The notes under the pieces: generated by a model
The model's input: the letters and a program-made list of their open reading frames with translations, nothing else
Told to the model about the DNA's origin: nothing
Databases searched by the model: none
In this document: in pieces, positions 1 through 5,576 of the stretch
Layout: the number at the start of each line of letters is the position of its first letter
Position numbering within the stretch: the first letter of the stretch is position 1
Translations under genes and position numbers: made by a program
Assembly: GCA_045810285.1 (NCBI GenBank)
Contig: JBJMWE010000067.1
Coordinates: 1 to 12,120 of the forward strand
Origin: Scleromatobacter sp045810285
GTDB lineage: Bacteria > Pseudomonadota > Gammaproteobacteria > Burkholderiales > Burkholderiaceae_C
Direction of reading: 5' to 3'
DNA: 12,120 nucleotides

Positions 1-1251
1 CTGAAGGACTTCATCGGCACCAGCTTCACGACTGCGCCGGACGGCAAGCTGTACCAGCTGCCCGACCAGCAGTTCGCAAACCTTTACTGGTTCCGCGCCG
101 ACCTGTTCGGCCGCAAGGACCTGCAGGACAAGTTCAAGGCGAAGTACGGCTATGAGCTCGGCGTGCCGCTCAACTGGAGCGCCTACGAGGACATCGCCGC
201 GTTCTTCAGCGAGGACGTGAAGACGATCGACGGCAAGCCGATCTACGGCCACATGGACTACGGCAAGAAGGACCCGTCGCTGGGCTGGCGCTTCACCGAC
301 GCGTGGCTGTCGATGGCCGGCGAGGCCGACATCGGCATCCCGAACGGCCTGCCGGTCGACGAGTGGGGCATCCGCGTGGCCGACGACAAGTGCACGCCGG
401 TGGGCGCGTCGGTCGAACGCGGCGGCGCGACGAATTCGCCGGCGGCCGTCTACGCGTTGACCAAGTACATCGACTGGATGAAGAAGTACGCGCCCAGGGA
501 AGCCACCGGCATGACCTTCGGCGAGGCCGGCCCCGTGCCCGCGCAGGGCCAGATCGCGCAGCAGATCTTCTGGTACACGGCCTTCACCGCCGACATGACC
601 AAGCCGGGCCTGCCGGTGGTCAACGCCGACGGCTCGCCGAAGTGGCGCATGGCCCCCGGCCCGAACGGCCCGTACTGGAAGCAGGGCATGCAGAACGGCT
701 ACCAGGACGTCGGCTCGTGGACGTTCCTGAAGTCCAACGACCCGAACCGCGCCGCCGCCGCGTGGCTGTACGCGCAGTTCGTGACGGCCAAGACGACGTC
801 GCTGAAGAAGTCGATCACCGGCCTGACGTTCATCCGCGACTCGGACATCCATTCGGACTACTTCACCAAGAACGCGGCGAAGTACGGCGGCCTGATCGAG
901 TTCTACCGCAGCCCGGCGCGCGTCGCCTGGACGCCCACCGGCAACAACGTGCCCGACTACCCGAAGCTGGCGCAGCTGTGGTGGAAGAACGTGGCCGTGG
1001 CCGTCACCGGCGAGAAGACGCCGCAGCAGGCGATGGACAACCTCGCCAACGAGATGGACGACGTGATGGCCCGCCTGCAGCGCGCCGGCATGGCGCACTG
1101 CGCGCCCAAGCTCAATCCGAAGAGCGCGCCGTCCAAGTGGCTGTCGACCAAGGGCGCCCCGTGGGCCAAGCTGGCCAACGAGAAGCCCAAGGGCGAGACC
1201 ATCGCGTACGACACGCTGCTGAATGCGTGGAAGGCGGGCAAGGTCCGCTGA
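1..1251 (+). CDS. ABC transporter periplasmic substrate-binding protein, GlpV-like (5'-truncated)
   Basis: Frame 1 is open from the first base to TGA at 1249-1251, so the window holds the C-terminal 416 residues and the N-terminus and signal peptide lie outside. The sequence reads as a family 1 extracellular solute-binding protein, with many Trp/Tyr/Phe residues as in sugar/polyol-binding proteins (for example FTDAWLSMAG, NGLPVDEWGIR, VPDYPKLAQLWWKN, and the C-terminal NEKPKGETIAYDTLLNAWKAG). From memory these segments match the ~570-580-aa binding proteins of glycerol-type importers (GlpV of the GlpSTPQUV system), so about three quarters of the protein would be present. Such proteins bind the substrate in the periplasm and deliver it to an inner-membrane permease/ATPase complex; the permease and ATPase genes would be expected upstream of the window. 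A clear intrinsic terminator follows, so this is probably the last gene of its operon. The binding-protein call is firm; glycerol as substrate is a family-level inference. Confidence 0.9.
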   Translation: MKDFIGTSFTTAPDGKLYQLPDQQFANLYWFRADLFGRKDLQDKFKAKYGYELGVPLNWSAYEDIAAFFSEDVKTIDGKPIYGHMDYGKKDPSLGWRFTDAWLSMAGEADIGIPNGLPVDEWGIRVADDKCTPVGASVERGGATNSPAAVYALTKYIDWMKKYAPREATGMTFGEAGPVPAQGQIAQQIFWYTAFTADMTKPGLPVVNADGSPKWRMAPGPNGPYWKQGMQNGYQDVGSWTFLKSNDPNRAAAAWLYAQFVTAKTTSLKKSITGLTFIRDSDIHSDYFTKNAAKYGGLIEFYRSPARVAWTPTGNNVPDYPKLAQLWWKNVAVAVTGEKTPQQAMDNLANEMDDVMARLQRAGMAHCAPKLNPKSAPSKWLSTKGAPWAKLANEKPKGETIAYDTLLNAWKAGKVR

Positions 1252-1298
1252 CCTTCACAAGTTGTCTCCATGTCCGGCCGGCGGGTCGGACTCTCGAG

Positions 1299-1336
1299 CG
1301 CCCCGGTCGCCGCAAGGCTTCCGGGGCGTTATTCTT
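1299..1336 (+). terminator. Intrinsic terminator of the binding-protein operon
   Basis: An 8-bp perfect stem (CGCCCCGG at 1299-1306 with CCGGGGCG at 1321-1328) encloses a 2-nt/2-nt internal loop, a further 3-bp stem (GCC/GGC) and a GCAA tetraloop of the stable GNRA type at 1312-1315. The stem is followed at once by TTATTCTT. It lies 48 nt after the upstream stop codon, as expected for a Rho-independent terminator. Confidence 0.8.
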
Positions 1337-1349
1337 CAGCATGGCGCAA

Positions 1350-1431
1350 GGGGTCTGGCCTTTCCTCGAATCGCGCCACGAGGCCGGCCATCGCGACGGC
1401 GCCGGTCGCGTTCGAGGACAGGCCTGACCCC
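1350..1431. repeat. Hairpin unit 1 of the compound palindrome
   Basis: This 82-nt unit has 18-nt terminal inverted repeats, GGGGTCTGGCCTTTCCTC at 1350-1367 and GAGGACAGGCCTGACCCC at 1414-1431, which pair except at two positions. The stem can continue inward: GAA and CGCG after the left arm (with one bulged T) face CGCG and TTC before the right arm. The apical part is GC-rich and contains the palindromes GGCCGGCC and GGCGCC. Confidence 0.7.
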
Positions 1432-1447
1432 GATTTCGCCAATGATC

Positions 1448-1530
1448 GGGGTCAGGCCTGTCCTCCCTCCGCGACCTGCGCCGTGGCGACGATGCGAGCC
1501 TCTGCGCGGACGGAGGAAAGGCCAGACCCC
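1448..1530. repeat. Hairpin unit 2 of the compound palindrome (inverted copy of unit 1)
   Basis: This 83-nt unit has terminal inverted repeats GGGGTCAGGCCTGTCCTC at 1448-1465 and GAGGAAAGGCCAGACCCC at 1513-1530. TCCGCG at 1468-1473 faces CGCGGA at 1505-1510 and extends the stem. Its reverse complement shares most of unit 1, including ACGGCGCNGGTCGCG in the apical part. It is therefore a diverged copy in the opposite orientation, 16 nt away from unit 1. Confidence 0.7.
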
Positions 1531-1570
1531 TCGATGCCCGGCGCGCCGCCCATCAACCTTCGCCGACCCG

Positions 1571-2281
1571 ATGAAGATCACCTTCCGCTGCGACCCCGCG
1601 CTGATCGACCTGCTGCCGCGCCCCGTGCCCGCGCGGTCGGCGCTGCCCGACTGGCTGCGCGCGATGGCGCCGCGGGTGGAATCGGCCGTCCACGGCCGCG
1701 AGATCCGCACCGTCAAGCAGTGCCCGCCATTTGTCGACGCCATGCGCCACGGCGTGCTGCTGGTGCTGCCATGCGACGTGGTGGTGGCGCGCGGCATGCG
1801 CTTCAGCTGGGACTGGCCGCTGCCGGCGCTCGCCGTGGAGGGGCACCCGCACGCGCCGCTGAGCTTCCACGTGCCCGAGCAGATCGCCGGCTCCCCGCTG
1901 GCCCGCGGCCGGCGCTCGGCGCTGAAGTTCAACAGCTTCTGGACGGTGGAGCTGGAGCCCGGCTGGTCGCTGCTGGCGATGCACCCGGTCAACCGCGAGG
2001 ACCTGCCGTTCCGCACCGTCACGGGCCTGGTGGACGCGGACCGCTTCAACCAGGTGGGCATCAACTTCCCCGCGATCTGGCTGGACGAGGACTTCGAGGG
2101 CGTGCTGCCCCGCGGCCTGCCGGTGGCGCAGTGCTGCGCGGTGCCGCGCGAGGCGCCCGAGCTCGTCTTCGAGCCGATGGCGCCCGAACGCATCGCCGGC
2201 TACAACGACGTGGCCGCCCGCATCATGGCGGGGCCCGGCGTCTACCGCAAAGGCTATCGCGACAAGGAGGGACGCAGTTGA
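1571..2281 (+). CDS. Conserved hypothetical protein, 236 aa (family also recalled from phages; possibly DUF6065-like)
   Basis: I start this at the ATG of MKITFRCDPALIDLLPRP because the sequence upstream in this frame runs into the palindromic repeat and is not protein-like; no strong Shine-Dalgarno is visible. The 236-aa product has no signal peptide or membrane segment. Segments that look conserved are LPDWLRAM (25-32), TVKQCPPFVDAM (47-58), GVLLVLPCDVVV (61-72), LKFNSFWTVELEPGWSLLAMHPVNR (118-142), LPFRTVTGLVDADRF (145-159) and INFPAIW (164-170). This order (a Cys-Pro motif, a 'LPCD' strand, 'FxxFWxxxxxxGxSLL...HPxNR', then 'GxVDxDxF...xNFP') recalls an uncharacterised family found in bacteria and in tailed phages, similar to or including DUF6065. 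No enzymatic function is known to me. Its stop overlaps the start of the next gene, so the two are probably co-expressed. Confidence 0.8.
   Translation: MKITFRCDPALIDLLPRPVPARSALPDWLRAMAPRVESAVHGREIRTVKQCPPFVDAMRHGVLLVLPCDVVVARGMRFSWDWPLPALAVEGHPHAPLSFHVPEQIAGSPLARGRRSALKFNSFWTVELEPGWSLLAMHPVNREDLPFRTVTGLVDADRFNQVGINFPAIWLDEDFEGVLPRGLPVAQCCAVPREAPELVFEPMAPERIAGYNDVAARIMAGPGVYRKGYRDKEGRS
2264..2270 (+). promoter_or_regulatory. Ribosome binding site that decides the TTG start at 2278
   Basis: AAGGAGG, a near-perfect anti-16S match, ends 7 nt before the TTG at 2278. It lies inside the last codons of the upstream gene. The spacing is ideal for TTG 2278 and there is no competing ATG or GTG nearby in that frame, so it fixes the start of the lipoprotein gene. 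Confidence 0.75.
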
Positions 2282-2568
2282 CCAGGCACCCGAGGCTGCT
2301 CGCAGGGGCCGCCGCGCTCGCCTGCGCCGGTTGCGCCGTGCTCGCCAACGTCTCGCCCATCGGCGACGGCACGTACATGACCGTCGTGCGCAGCAACGAC
2401 GTCAACGCCCGCGTGGCCGACCAGCAGGCCAAGGCGATGTCGCAGGCCGGCGCCTTCTGTGCCGAGCGGGGTGCGACGGTGGACGTGGTCAGGACCGTGG
2501 CCGATCCGCCACCGCCCGGCCAGGCGCCGTCGGCGGAGATCGACTTCCGCTGCCGCGGCGGGCGCTGA
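2278..2568 (+). CDS. Small exported lipoprotein-like protein with 'TYM...FC...FRC' motif, 96 aa
   Basis: Translation from TTG 2278 gives MTRHPRLLAGAAALACAGCA, a short basic start and hydrophobic core ending in C16 and C19. This looks like a lipoprotein signal, although neither cysteine has a textbook lipobox (ALAC or CAGC). The mature part carries GDGTYMTVV, then an Ala/Gln-rich helix ending in AGAFCAERG, and ends EIDFRC. I recall this pattern (TYM near the N-terminus, FC or YC in the middle, a terminal FRC) from small betaproteobacterial lipoproteins of unknown function; the two late cysteines could form a disulfide. The start is supported by AAGGAGG at 2264-2270. TTGA overlaps the preceding stop by 4 nt, indicating translational coupling. 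The gene ends only 5 nt from the convergent gene at 2574. Confidence 0.78.
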   Translation: MTRHPRLLAGAAALACAGCAVLANVSPIGDGTYMTVVRSNDVNARVADQQAKAMSQAGAFCAERGATVDVVRTVADPPPPGQAPSAEIDFRCRGGR

Positions 2569-2573
2569 GCGCG

Positions 2574-3290
2574 CTACCGCTTCCAGGCGGCGCCGCCGAT
2601 GTTGGGCCAGCTCTCGCGCACTGCCGGCGTGCAGTCCCGCGCCTGCTCGAACGCCGCTTTCGACAGGCGTGTCGAGGCGAAGTAGCTGCCCTGCTTCGAG
2701 AGCTGCACCGCGACCAGGACGCGGCCGTCCACGCCGTCGAGATCCATGCTGTTGTGGCCCGGCTCGGTGATCGTGAGCACCAGCGGTTCCGACGACGCCT
2801 TCCAGGCCCAGAAGCAGTGGCCGACGATGCGCACCTCGCCGGGCGTGCCTTGCCAGCGCACCTGCAGGTGGCGGGCGACGGCGTAATCCGGATCGCCGAG
2901 CTGCACCGTGCCGACCACGCCCATCACCGGAAAGCGCGGCGCGACACGCGCGCAGTCGGCCTCGACGCTGCCGCAGCGCCGGGTCGTCACGACCTTGCCG
3001 TCGCGGCGCACGATCACTTCTTCTTCCGGCATCTGAACCGCGTAGAGCCCCTCGCCGACCAGGAACAGCACGTTGTCGGACCAGCGACGCACGCGTGGCG
3101 CGAAGCCGGGATAGTCCTGGCGCAGCGCCGCCAGGTCGAGGTAGATGGACGGGTAGGAATAGTCCACTGCGGCCTGCACGAGCCTGGCTTCGTCCGGCGG
3201 TGCGGCTTGGCATGCAATCCACAGCAGGGCGAGCGCCGCGAGCGCGAGCAGGACGTGGAAGCGGCGGGAGGTCGGGCGTCTGGTCTTCAT
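2574..3290 (-). CDS. Secreted hypothetical protein, 238 aa
   Basis: The product starts with a basic stretch (MKTRRPTSRR) and a hydrophobic segment (about residues 11-27, LLALAALALLWIACQA), a Sec signal peptide. Cleavage near CQAA/APP is likely; C27 could alternatively be lipidated, but WIAC is a poor lipobox. The mature protein, about 210 residues, has no membrane segment. It contains four further cysteines (C106, C113, C159, C220), which may form disulfides, and beta-rich stretches such as NVLFLVGEGLYAVQM, EEVIVRRDGKVVTTRRC, FPVMGVVGTVQLGD and GEVRIVGHCFWAW. I do not recognise the family. It converges with the lipoprotein gene and lies 96 nt downstream of the TPR gene on the same strand, so it may share that transcript. 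Codon use matches its neighbours. Confidence 0.8.
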   Translation of the reverse strand: MKTRRPTSRRFHVLLALAALALLWIACQAAPPDEARLVQAAVDYSYPSIYLDLAALRQDYPGFAPRVRRWSDNVLFLVGEGLYAVQMPEEEVIVRRDGKVVTTRRCGSVEADCARVAPRFPVMGVVGTVQLGDPDYAVARHLQVRWQGTPGEVRIVGHCFWAWKASSEPLVLTITEPGHNSMDLDGVDGRVLVAVQLSKQGSYFASTRLSKAAFEQARDCTPAVRESWPNIGGAAWKR

Positions 3291-3386
3291 TCGGGTGCGC
3301 TCGGCCGAAGGTGCCGGGGCGTGTCCGCAGTGTGCGGCCCGTGTGTGAGGGCAATGAGAAGTCCGCCTTCCGCGGCGGCGGTGGCT

Positions 3387-4028
3387 TCAGGCCGGCTGTG
3401 CGCGCAGCTCGGCGCGCAGGTCGTCCAGGTCCAGCCAGAGCCGCCCGGTCCCCGGCGTCGCCAGCGCGTGCGCGATGCGCCCGAAGGCCTGCTCGCGCAG
3501 GCGGAACGCGCGCCCGTACGCGCGCAAGGCGTCGTCCAGGCGGCCGCTCTCCTGCAGCACGATGCCGTAGTTGACGAGCGCGTCGACGCGTTCCGGCTGC
3601 GCGGCGAGCACGCGCTCCAGCGCCGCGATGGCGCCGGGCAGGTCGTGCAGGTCCTGGCGCACCAGCGCCACCTTGAACCAGGCCTCGGCCTGGTCCGGCG
3701 CGAGTGCGACGGCGCGTTCGAACGATTGCGACGCCGCGCGCAGGTCGTGCTGTGCCAGCGCGATGTCGCCCATCACGAGCAGCGTGGGCACGTGATCGGG
3801 CCGCAGGGTCAGGCTGCGCACGGCGTGCTCGCGCGCGGCGGCGACGTTGCCGTCCTGCAGGTCCAGCACCGCCAGCAACTGGTGCACCGCCGGGTGCGGC
3901 TCGAACATGGCCAACGCCTGTTCGCAGACGATGCGCGCCCGGCCCGGCTGATTCGCGTTGACGAGCCGGATCGCCAGGGAGATCAGGTCGGTGATCTGCG
4001 GGGCTTGCGGAGGCTGCGGCGTGACCAT
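3387..4028 (-). CDS. Tetratricopeptide-repeat protein, 213 aa
   Basis: I start at ATG 4028 (MVTPQPPQAPQITDLISLAI); upstream sequence belongs to the divergent promoter region and there is no Shine-Dalgarno. At least five 34-residue TPR-like units run from about residue 13 to 180. The clearest are PTLLVMGDIALAQHDLRAAS (from 81), QAEAWFKVALVRQDLHDLPG (from 113) and RVDALVNYGIVLQESGRLDD (from 147), with the typical small residues at helix contacts and an acidic or proline turn between units. The tail (181-213) ends in LWLDLDDLRAELRAQPA. No signal peptide or membrane segment is present, so it is probably a cytoplasmic scaffold for protein-protein contacts. The partner cannot be read from the sequence. 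It is transcribed divergently from the HD-domain gene. Confidence 0.87.
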   Translation of the reverse strand: MVTPQPPQAPQITDLISLAIRLVNANQPGRARIVCEQALAMFEPHPAVHQLLAVLDLQDGNVAAAREHAVRSLTLRPDHVPTLLVMGDIALAQHDLRAASQSFERAVALAPDQAEAWFKVALVRQDLHDLPGAIAALERVLAAQPERVDALVNYGIVLQESGRLDDALRAYGRAFRLREQAFGRIAHALATPGTGRLWLDLDDLRAELRAQPA

Positions 4029-4033
4029 GCAGG

Positions 4034-4075
4034 CATCGTAGTCGCTCCCGCTACGATGTGCGTCGTGATACGACG
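4034..4075. promoter_or_regulatory. Divergent promoter/operator region with two inverted repeats
   Basis: Between the divergent starts at 4028 (-) and 4092 (+) lie two perfect inverted repeats. The first is CATCGTAG at 4034-4041 with CTACGATG at 4051-4058 (9-nt gap); the second is CGTCGT at 4061-4066 with ACGACG at 4070-4075 (3-nt gap). The first pair places the -10-like hexamer TACGAT on both strands, each pointing outward (4052-4057 plus, 4040-4035 minus). No good -35 is visible on either side. The pairs could be a regulator-binding site, mirrored -10 elements or both; this is inferred from sequence alone. Confidence 0.4.
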
Positions 4076-4091
4076 AGACGTGGACGCGGCG

Positions 4092-4709
4092 ATGAACGAC
4101 CTGGAGACTTCCTGGCATGACACCTGGCACGCCTTGCGCCTGCCCACGCCCGCGGGCGTGCTCGACGCCCTGCTCGCGCGCTGGGCCGAGCCGCATCGCA
4201 GGTACCACACGCCGCAGCACCTGCGCGAATGCCTGGCCCTGTTCGCCGCGCACCGCGAGCTCGCGGAGCGGCCGGGCGAGGTGGGGCTCGCGCTGTGGTT
4301 CCACGACGCGGTCTACGACACGGCGCAGCACGACAACGAGGCCGCGAGCGCCGACTGGGCGCGGCGCGTCCTGCGCGACGCCGGCGCGGCGCCCGAGGTG
4401 GCCGGGCGCGTCGACGCGCTGATCCTGGCCACGCGCCACAGCCAGGTGCCCGCGACGCCCGACGAGCGCCTGCTGGTGGACATCGACCTCGCCATCCTGG
4501 GCGCCGCGCCGGCGCGTTTCGACGAGTACGAGCGCCAGATCCGCGACGAGTACGGCTTCGTGCCGGAGGACGTGTTCCGCGACAAGCGCGCGGCGATCCT
4601 GCGCGGCTTCCTCGCGCGCCCGGCGATCTTTGCCACCGCCGCGCTGGCGGCGCGCTTCGAGGCGGCGGCGCGCGCCAACCTGGCGGGCGCCATCGCGCGG
4701 CTGGACTGA
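4092..4709 (+). CDS. HD-domain metal-dependent phosphohydrolase-like protein, 205 aa
   Basis: The 205-aa product has the histidine/aspartate pattern of the predicted HD-superfamily phosphohydrolases of COG4339: RRYHTPQHL (H39, H43), LWFHDAVYDTAQHDNE (H71-D72, the HD doublet), ATRHSQ (H116) and LLVDIDLAILG (D130, D132). These residues would bind a divalent metal pair; the substrate is unknown for the family. Some database entries label close homologues 'NMDA receptor NMDAR2C subunit', which is a known misannotation style for this family and should not be copied. I chose ATG 4092 (MNDLETSWHDTW), which matches where family members usually begin. In-frame ATG 4056 and GTG 4065 and 4080 are alternatives, since the Shine-Dalgarno is weak everywhere. 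There is no signal peptide, so the protein is cytoplasmic. Confidence 0.88.
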   Translation: MNDLETSWHDTWHALRLPTPAGVLDALLARWAEPHRRYHTPQHLRECLALFAAHRELAERPGEVGLALWFHDAVYDTAQHDNEAASADWARRVLRDAGAAPEVAGRVDALILATRHSQVPATPDERLLVDIDLAILGAAPARFDEYERQIRDEYGFVPEDVFRDKRAAILRGFLARPAIFATAALAARFEAAARANLAGAIARLD

Positions 4710-4749
4710 CGGCGGTTCGGCCGGTGAGTGCGCGGCGCGGCGCGGGCCG

Positions 4750-5436
4750 TCAGGGCAGTTCGACGTAGAGCAGCGGGGCGACGCGCATGTCGCCCACCAG
4801 CTCGAACTGGTGCGTGGCGAGGTCGGTGCTCATGCGGTCGCACCACGTGGCGCGTTCGGCGTCGCTGCTGCCGGGCGGCGGCAGCACGCTGCCGAGGCGG
4901 ATGCGCGCGGTGGCCCGCAGGGTGTCGCGCTGCTCGCCGGTGAAGCGCGCGAAGGTGACGCGGTTGCTCTTGTCCAGGATCTCGGCGTTGCGATCGCGCC
5001 AGTTGCGCACGCCGCCCTGGTAGCGGTCCAGGAAGGCGGGGCGCTGGCGACCGCAGCTCTCGACCAGCGACTGCACGAAGAGCTGGTGCACGAGCACGGT
5101 CAGCACCGCATCGGGCAGGCCGGGCGGGAAGGGCTTGCCGGTGATGTCGACGGCCGGCGTCTGGCCTTCTCCGACGACGGGACGGGAGGTGACGGGCTTG
5201 CTGGCAGGGTGCAGGTCGAACGGCCCGGAGGCCGGGGTGAGCAGCGGCGCCGTGGTGGTCCTGCCCAGTTCGCGCGTGTGTTGCTGCGGGTCGGTGGGCT
5301 TGCGATCCGAGTAGGTGACCTTGCCGTCCGGGCCGATGATCCGGTAGGTCGGCCCGTCCGGCTGCGGCTGCGCCGCGCCGGCGTCCAGCAGCAGGGCGGA
5401 CATCACGAGGGGGAACAGGCGCGTCAGTCGTTTCAT
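4750..5436 (-). CDS. Secreted DUF4124-domain protein, 228 aa
   Basis: ATG 5436 gives MKRLTRLFPLVMSALLLDAG, a good Sec signal peptide with cleavage likely near residue 22 (AGA-AQP); longer in-frame starts would bury this signal. Residues ~30-55 (TYRIIGPDGKVTYSDRKPTD) are the short DUF4124 motif 'YrixxxDGxvtYSDxP', common in exported proteins of beta- and gammaproteobacteria and of unknown biochemical role. A Pro-rich linker (about 62-108) leads to a C-terminal helical region (110-228) with two cysteines (C128, C199), which I do not recognise. The protein should be periplasmic or envelope-associated. It converges with the HD gene (40-nt gap) and is separated by 140 nt from the J-like gene upstream, so it may have its own promoter, though I could not define one. 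Confidence 0.83.
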   Translation of the reverse strand: MKRLTRLFPLVMSALLLDAGAAQPQPDGPTYRIIGPDGKVTYSDRKPTDPQQHTRELGRTTTAPLLTPASGPFDLHPASKPVTSRPVVGEGQTPAVDITGKPFPPGLPDAVLTVLVHQLFVQSLVESCGRQRPAFLDRYQGGVRNWRDRNAEILDKSNRVTFARFTGEQRDTLRATARIRLGSVLPPPGSSDAERATWCDRMSTDLATHQFELVGDMRVAPLLYVELP

Positions 5437-5576
5437 CGAGGGGCGTGGCCGGAGGGCGATGGCGGCATTGTCGGCGCGCGGGCGCCCAGGACGAAAGCCA
5501 TCCTGTGTCGTGCGTGAGACGGAGGTCACGGGATGTCTCGCTGCGACGGTACCACCATCCGGCCCTCGCCCGCCGC
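5437..5576. other. Intergenic region, no definable element
   Basis: These 140 nt lie between the stop of the J-like gene and the start of the DUF4124 gene, both on the minus strand. A short GAGAC/GTCTC inverted pair is present around 5515-5541. There is no terminator with a T-run and no convincing -35/-10 pair, so it is unclear whether transcription from the hscC operon continues through. Confidence 0.4.

Larger units (their letters stand above)
1349..1531. repeat. Compound palindromic element (two inverted REP/BIME-like hairpin units)
   Basis: The outermost 19 bp (1349-1367 and 1513-1531) are perfect reverse complements, and so are the innermost 21 bp (1414-1434 and 1445-1465), which flank a 10-nt loop (1435-1444). 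The spacers between them, 46 and 47 nt, are also largely reverse-complementary, so the whole block is one long imperfect inverted repeat centred near 1440. An 18-nt unit of consensus GAGGAMAGGCCWGACCCC occurs four times: minus at 1350-1367, plus at 1414-1431, minus at 1448-1465 and plus at 1513-1530. This resembles the intergenic REP/BIME palindromes that RAYT transposases mobilise in other proteobacteria, but no such transposase gene is in the window. It sits between a terminator and the next gene, ending 39 nt before that gene's ATG. Confidence 0.85.

Noticed and set aside
1349..1531. CRISPR-like array because of four repeats with spacers
   Set aside because: The repeats alternate in orientation, the outer spacers are complementary to each other, and there are only four units, so it is a palindrome and not a direct-repeat array.
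1336..2193. Minus-strand open frame across the palindrome and the 1571 gene
   Set aside because: It is Arg/Ser/Gly-rich without recognisable domains, while the plus strand has a structured protein ending at a coupled start with a strong Shine-Dalgarno.
3325..3337. CCGCA-GTG-TGCGG inverted repeat as a terminator between the TPR and secreted-protein genes
   Set aside because: The stem is only 5 bp and no T-run follows on either strand, so it does not qualify as an intrinsic terminator.
2331..4091. Long plus-strand open frame running into the HD gene
   Set aside because: It is antisense to the secreted protein and TPR genes, is dominated by Arg/Ala/Gln/His, and lacks a start signal. Only its end from 4092 is a real gene. 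Open shadow frames are expected at this GC content.
5159..5173. Possible fifth copy of the palindrome unit (GTCTGGCCTTCTCC)
   Set aside because: It matches only the first part of the unit, lies inside the DUF4124 coding sequence, has no partner arm, and is explainable by chance.
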